64,000 bases of DNA from Flavobacterium oncorhynchi (GTDB lineage: Bacteria > Bacteroidota > Bacteroidia > Flavobacteriales > Flavobacteriaceae), in the NCBI RefSeq assembly GCF_002217355.1, contig NZ_MUHA01000024.1:151617-215616 (forward strand). Reading direction: 5' to 3'. Shown here piece after piece: positions 60,186-64,000 of the stretch. The notes beneath the pieces were generated by a model. That model saw only the letters and a program-made list of their open reading frames with translations. It did not search any database and had not been told where the DNA came from. Each line of letters starts with the position of its first letter. Position 1 is the first letter of the stretch. The translations under genes were made by a program, and so were the position numbers.

Positions 60186-62918
60186 TTATTTCTTGTTAAA
60201 GTCTCCCGCATAAATTGAGGTCATTTTATCCAAGCTTATATATTTTTTCAAAACAGCATTAATTTCTTCCACTTTTAAAGCTTTTACTTTACTTTCAAGC
60301 GTATCATAATCCTCAAGCGGTGTTCCGTATTGAAGATAAGCATTTGTTAACGCCATTAAAGTCACATCATTTCCTAATCTGGTTTTTCTTTCGTTAAGCC
60401 AGCTTGTTAAAATTGACTTTAATTCCTCGGCACTAAAACCATCTTTTAATGCTTTTGAAATTTCTTCTTTAGCCGCAGTTTCAACTGCATTTTTTTTCGT
60501 TGGATTTAAAAAAGCATAATATAGCCAATATGCTGCATCATTTGTAGTTGGAATATTTATAAACGATCCCGCTCCATAACTAATTCCTTCTTTCTCTCTT
60601 AATCGCATTGGAATTCTAGCTGTTAAAAAACCGCCGCTTCCTAACATTTCATTTGCCATAACAAATGCTGGATAATCAGGACTTTTTAAGTTCATTTTAA
60701 AACTTATTTTTCCTATTGCAACAGCATTTTCTTTATCAGGCGTAATAAACTCTTTGTCTAACTTTTTAGTTTCAAAAAAAGTAGGCTGTGCCATCACGTA
60801 TTTTGATTTAGAATTCCATTTTCCAAATGTATTCTCTAAAATTTCCGCTGTAGTTTTTGCATCCAAATCTCCAACTACACTTCCAAATCCATTGTTTCCT
60901 CCTAGAATATTGTTATAAAAATCAACAATTTCTGATTGTTTTATCTTTTTATAAGCATCAATTTGTTCCTGAACTGTTGATGTATAAAAAATACTTTCTT
61001 TGGAATATTCTTCTGTTTGTTTTGAAACTTGTACAAAAGCAACAGCCTGAGGATCATTTAAACTAGATTCTAGATAAGTATTGTATTCATTGATTGTTTT
61101 TGTCAACTCATTTTGAGGGAAAGTTGAATTCACCAGCAAATCACCCAAAATTTCCATAACTTCTTTGAAGCTTTCTTTGTAAGTATTAACGTTTACAGAC
61201 AAATTCTGCCCAGAATAACTAAAATTTAAGCTAGACTTTAGCTGATCTAATCGATCACTTATTTGTTCTTTTGTTTTGGTTTTAGTCCCTGTTTTTAGCA
61301 ATTGAGCAAGGATCGCTCCAGTATCTGTTTTTCCTGCTAAATCTTTTTCATTACTTACAGGAAATTTAAAACTAGCTTGGACTTTTCCGCCTTTTATTTC
61401 TTTTTTAATAAGTCCATATTTTGCTCCATTACTTAATTTTCCTTCAACAAAATTTTGTTTTAAGTTTTTTATAGAAGCTTCAAAAGCTGCCGTTTCTTTC
61501 TCTAAAGCTTTTCCTTTATAGTCTTTTGTAAAAGCAACTAACTGCTCATCTGTGTACTCTGAAGGTTTAACTCTTTGCTCATCTTTTGATGGAATAAATA
61601 TTCCGATTGTTCTATTATTACTTCTAAAATATCTTTCTGCAACTCTTTGAATATCTTCTTTAGTAAGATTTTCGATTGCATCTCTGTATAAAAAACCCAA
61701 TCTATAATCACCTGCACCAATAATTTCAGTAAGATTTATAGCAAATGAAATTGTGTTATTTTTTACACCTTCAATTTGTTTAATAAGCTTCGCTTTAGCT
61801 CTGCTTACATCTTCATCTGTATATTTTGTAGAAGCTATTTTATCTAACTCAGTTCTTACCAAATCTCTTGTTGCTACTACATCTTTATCATTAGGAACTG
61901 CAACTCCAAAATACATAAAACTAGCGTCTCTAGTAGTTGGCTGCCAGAAATATATACTAGATACTTTTTGAGTTTCTACCAACGCTTTATACAAATATCC
62001 TGAAGGATCTGCAGTCAAAATTTCACCTAAAGCATCAATCGCTGCATAATCTTTATCGACATAAGCTGCTGTGTGATACAAAGCTCCAACATTTTTACTA
62101 TCACCAGCTCTTTTAAGTTCTACATATTTTTCACCATCTTGTGCTGGTTCAATCGTATAGGTTTTATTTAGAACTCTTTTAGGTTTGGCAATTGCTCCAA
62201 AATATTGTCCGATATATTGCAGTGCTTTTTTCTCGTCAAATTTACCCGCTATAATCAGAGTTGCATTATCCGGCTGATAATATTTCTCGTAAAAAACTCT
62301 AAGCGTATTGGCTTTTACTCTTTCTATATCTTCTTTACTTCCAATAGTACTATTTCCGTAATTATGCCAAAGGTAAGCTGTAGATAAAATTCTTTCTTGT
62401 AAAACACCGTCAGGATTGTTTTCCCCGATTTCAAATTCGTTTCGAACTACCGAAAACTCTTTATCTAGATCAGTTTGCAAAATGGTAGCATTTATCATTC
62501 TGTCCGCTTCCATTTCAACACTCCATTTTAAGTTTTCATCGGTTGATGGAAAAACTTCATAATAATTAGTACGATCTAACCAAGTAGTTCCGTTTGCGCT
62601 TCCTCCTTTATCGGAAAGCATTTTCTTAATATCACCTAGATTTTTTGTGCTTTTAAAAAGCATATGCTCTAATAAATGCGCCATTCCTTTTTCGCCGTAA
62701 CCTTCATGTCTAGATCCTACATTATAGACAATATTTACAACCATATTGCTTTGCGAGGCATCTGGAATCAGCAGCACTCTTAGTCCATTATTCAAAGAAT
62801 ATTCCTTTACACCTTCAACATTTTTAATGTATTTCGGCGTTTCAATCTTTTGTGCATTAACAGGACTCATGGAGGCAAATGCACAATACAACGCTCCACT
62901 TAGTAATAGTTTTCTCAT
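60186..62918 (-). CDS. M16 family zinc metallopeptidase (pitrilysin-like, duplicated)
   Basis: 910 residues: signal peptide 1-22 (ending NAQ), then two consecutive M16 units. The first is catalytic with the inverted zinc motif MAHLLEHMLFKS (HxxEH near 82-86) and downstream Glu in VVRNEFEIGEN. The second unit (from about 470: LSNGAKYGLIKKEIKGGKV) lacks the motif and is the usual inactive half. Secreted M16 peptidases degrade small peptides in the periplasm. A TATATTTG box lies at 62963-62970. Confidence 0.92.
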   Translation of the reverse strand: MRKLLLSGALYCAFASMSPVNAQKIETPKYIKNVEGVKEYSLNNGLRVLLIPDASQSNMVVNIVYNVGSRHEGYGEKGMAHLLEHMLFKSTKNLGDIKKMLSDKGGSANGTTWLDRTNYYEVFPSTDENLKWSVEMEADRMINATILQTDLDKEFSVVRNEFEIGENNPDGVLQERILSTAYLWHNYGNSTIGSKEDIERVKANTLRVFYEKYYQPDNATLIIAGKFDEKKALQYIGQYFGAIAKPKRVLNKTYTIEPAQDGEKYVELKRAGDSKNVGALYHTAAYVDKDYAAIDALGEILTADPSGYLYKALVETQKVSSIYFWQPTTRDASFMYFGVAVPNDKDVVATRDLVRTELDKIASTKYTDEDVSRAKAKLIKQIEGVKNNTISFAINLTEIIGAGDYRLGFLYRDAIENLTKEDIQRVAERYFRSNNRTIGIFIPSKDEQRVKPSEYTDEQLVAFTKDYKGKALEKETAAFEASIKNLKQNFVEGKLSNGAKYGLIKKEIKGGKVQASFKFPVSNEKDLAGKTDTGAILAQLLKTGTKTKTKEQISDRLDQLKSSLNFSYSGQNLSVNVNTYKESFKEVMEILGDLLVNSTFPQNELTKTINEYNTYLESSLNDPQAVAFVQVSKQTEEYSKESIFYTSTVQEQIDAYKKIKQSEIVDFYNNILGGNNGFGSVVGDLDAKTTAEILENTFGKWNSKSKYVMAQPTFFETKKLDKEFITPDKENAVAIGKISFKMNLKSPDYPAFVMANEMLGSGGFLTARIPMRLREKEGISYGAGSFINIPTTNDAAYWLYYAFLNPTKKNAVETAAKEEISKALKDGFSAEELKSILTSWLNERKTRLGNDVTLMALTNAYLQYGTPLEDYDTLESKVKALKVEEINAVLKKYISLDKMTSIYAGDFNKK

Positions 62919-62962
62919 AGGTAATAGTTAGTGATTAAAAAAGCAGTAATTTTTTTGGTAAT

Positions 62963-62970
62963 CAAATATA
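62963..62970 (-). promoter_or_regulatory. M16 peptidase -7 promoter box
   Basis: TATATTTG on the minus strand, about 45 bases upstream of the start codon. Confidence 0.45.
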
Positions 62971-63078
62971 GTATTTTTCCTAACTAAGGCAAATTGAAAT
63001 TAACTTAGTTTTAGCATTTTATCTTTGAGCTAAACTTCTAACTAACTGCGCAATAAAACTTCTCAATTCTAAACAAAA

Positions 63079-63118
63079 AAAATCCGAAACTCACCTTTAA
63101 AATGTAGTTTCGGATTTT
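63079..63118 (-). terminator. asnB terminator
   Basis: AAAATCCGAAACT / AGTTTCGGATTTT (63079-63091, 63106-63118), a 13-bp perfect stem with an A-rich left side giving U residues in the leftward transcript. Confidence 0.85.
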
Positions 63119-63159
63119 ATACTTTATATTTTTAATCAACTTAAAATAGACTTCTAACT

Positions 63160-64000
63160 TTAGATTGCCAATCCTGATTTTACAGTTTCAACATCATCAG
63201 AAATGTGCGCTGCATTTGCTCTTCCGCTTGGATCAAGATTGTCCTGCCATTTCGGAATCCATTTTCTAACGGTTTGTCCCGCACTAACCTGTGGATAGTA
63301 TTTATGGAATATTGACCTGTAATAATAAGCTTCTTTTGTTGTTGGTGTATTGTATGGGAACTCAGCAGCTGCACCAGCCAATTGTTCATCTGTAACTTGA
63401 GACGAACAATATTCTATAAGTTCATCAACCCAGCGATACCCAACTCCATCAGAAAATTGTTCTTTCTGTCTCCATAAAACGCTCTCTGGTAAATATGGAT
63501 CTTCTGGTGTATCAAAAGCTTTACGTAAAATGTATTTTTCAATTCCATCGTACATTTTAGGCTGTTTTTCTTCTGTTTTAATTCGAATTGCAGCATCTAA
63601 AAAATGAGAATCCAAAAACGGAATTCTTGCTTCTATTCCGTTTGCCATTGTTGTCTTATCTGCACGAAGTAAATCTGCTGTAAATAACTTTTGAACTCTT
63701 TCGATTGTTTCGTCTTGAAATTCATCTGCCGAAGGCGCATTTCTAAAATACAAATGACCTCCAAAAATTTCATCAGCACCTTCTCCTGAAAATATTATTT
63801 TTATTCCTTTTTCGCTGATAACTTTCGACAATAAATACATTGGAACTCCGGAACGTACTGAAATAATATCATATGTTTCTATATGATATATTACTTTTTC
63901 TAATGCTTCTACTCCTTCTGCAACAGTAAAATGAATCTCATGATGATCTGTTCCTAAAAATTCAGCTGCTTTTCGAGCTTTTTTATTATCTGGTGAATCA
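63160..64000 (-). CDS. asnB: Asparagine synthetase B, 3' part only
   Basis: The gene continues past the right edge. The frame stays open through to 64000 (codons reading DSPDNKKARKAAEFLG...), so the Met at 63840 is internal. What is present is the ATP-pyrophosphatase synthetase domain: IIFSGEGADEIFGGH (the SGGxDS-related acidic ATP site region), RADKTTMANGIEARIPFLD, and KYILRKAF. The N-terminal glutaminase domain lies outside. It makes asparagine from aspartate with glutamine or ammonia. The Asp-rich ATP motif SGGLDS would also be just beyond the window. Confidence 0.92.
   Translation of the reverse strand, partial: DSPDNKKARKAAEFLGTDHHEIHFTVAEGVEALEKVIYHIETYDIISVRSGVPMYLLSKVISEKGIKIIFSGEGADEIFGGHLYFRNAPSADEFQDETIERVQKLFTADLLRADKTTMANGIEARIPFLDSHFLDAAIRIKTEEKQPKMYDGIEKYILRKAFDTPEDPYLPESVLWRQKEQFSDGVGYRWVDELIEYCSSQVTDEQLAGAAAEFPYNTPTTKEAYYYRSIFHKYYPQVSAGQTVRKWIPKWQDNLDPSGRANAAHISDDVETVKSGLAI

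Overview
The window reads as chromosome from a Flavobacterium-like member of the Bacteroidota. The genus is inferred, because there is no rRNA gene to anchor it. The evidence is AT-rich DNA, start sites with little or no Shine-Dalgarno sequence, -7 promoter boxes of the form TAnnTTTG, a PorP/SprF protein next to a type IX secretion (T9SS) type-B client, a SecD-SecF fusion, a TonB siderophore receptor, DUF5723 and DUF1573 proteins, and many short palindromic intergenic repeats. No tRNA, rRNA, CRISPR array or prophage was seen.

Layout. 0-5 kb: purU facing katA, then a tandemly duplicated non-coding locus that looks like two paralogous small RNAs, a BtuF-like protein and pyrF. 5.5-11.3 kb: dps, an AraC / response regulator / CHASE3 histidine kinase operon, a DUF4142-like lipoprotein, and a YtxH / holin-like / coiled-coil envelope-stress operon. 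11.7-14.6 kb: a DUF5723 outer-membrane protein and prfA. 15-19 kb: an accessory patch with an overlapping FRG-domain / DUF262 gene pair (candidate defence module), an IS3-family transposase with an overlapping truncated paralogue, and a REP-like palindrome. 19-25.4 kb: small secreted, membrane and regulatory genes, a Pmp3 protein, a VOC protein, an acyltransferase, and an AraC regulator in front of a TetX-like flavin monooxygenase. 25.8-36.7 kb: topB, lipoproteins, an MFS transporter, a DUF4198 protein plus TonB receptor (metal or siderophore uptake), an APC permease and a GyrI-like protein. 37-48 kb: valS, a DUF1573 protein, a T9SS type-B client / SprF / OmpA operon and an aspartyl protease-PDZ protein. 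48-64 kb: housekeeping genes: an aminotransferase, folE, cysS, yidD, lgt, secDF, mdh, gyrB, an M16 protease and the 3' part of asnB, which runs off the window.

The most unusual material is non-coding. (1) An exact 347-bp-period tandem duplication at 2.69-3.35 kb carries a promoter-like box, a 43-nt identical transcript body and a strong terminator in each copy. (2) Arrays of degenerate octanucleotides (consensus near CTAAGGTT) lie directly 3' of seven genes, always in the sense orientation; in several the stop codon is part of the first octamer. (3) Several other intergenic families with unrelated sequence (GTTTAATC, CAAAGGTT, ACACATAG and others) show the same 8-base period, and many are arranged as foldback inverted repeats. 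The FRG-DUF262 pair is the best protein-level candidate for an undescribed system.
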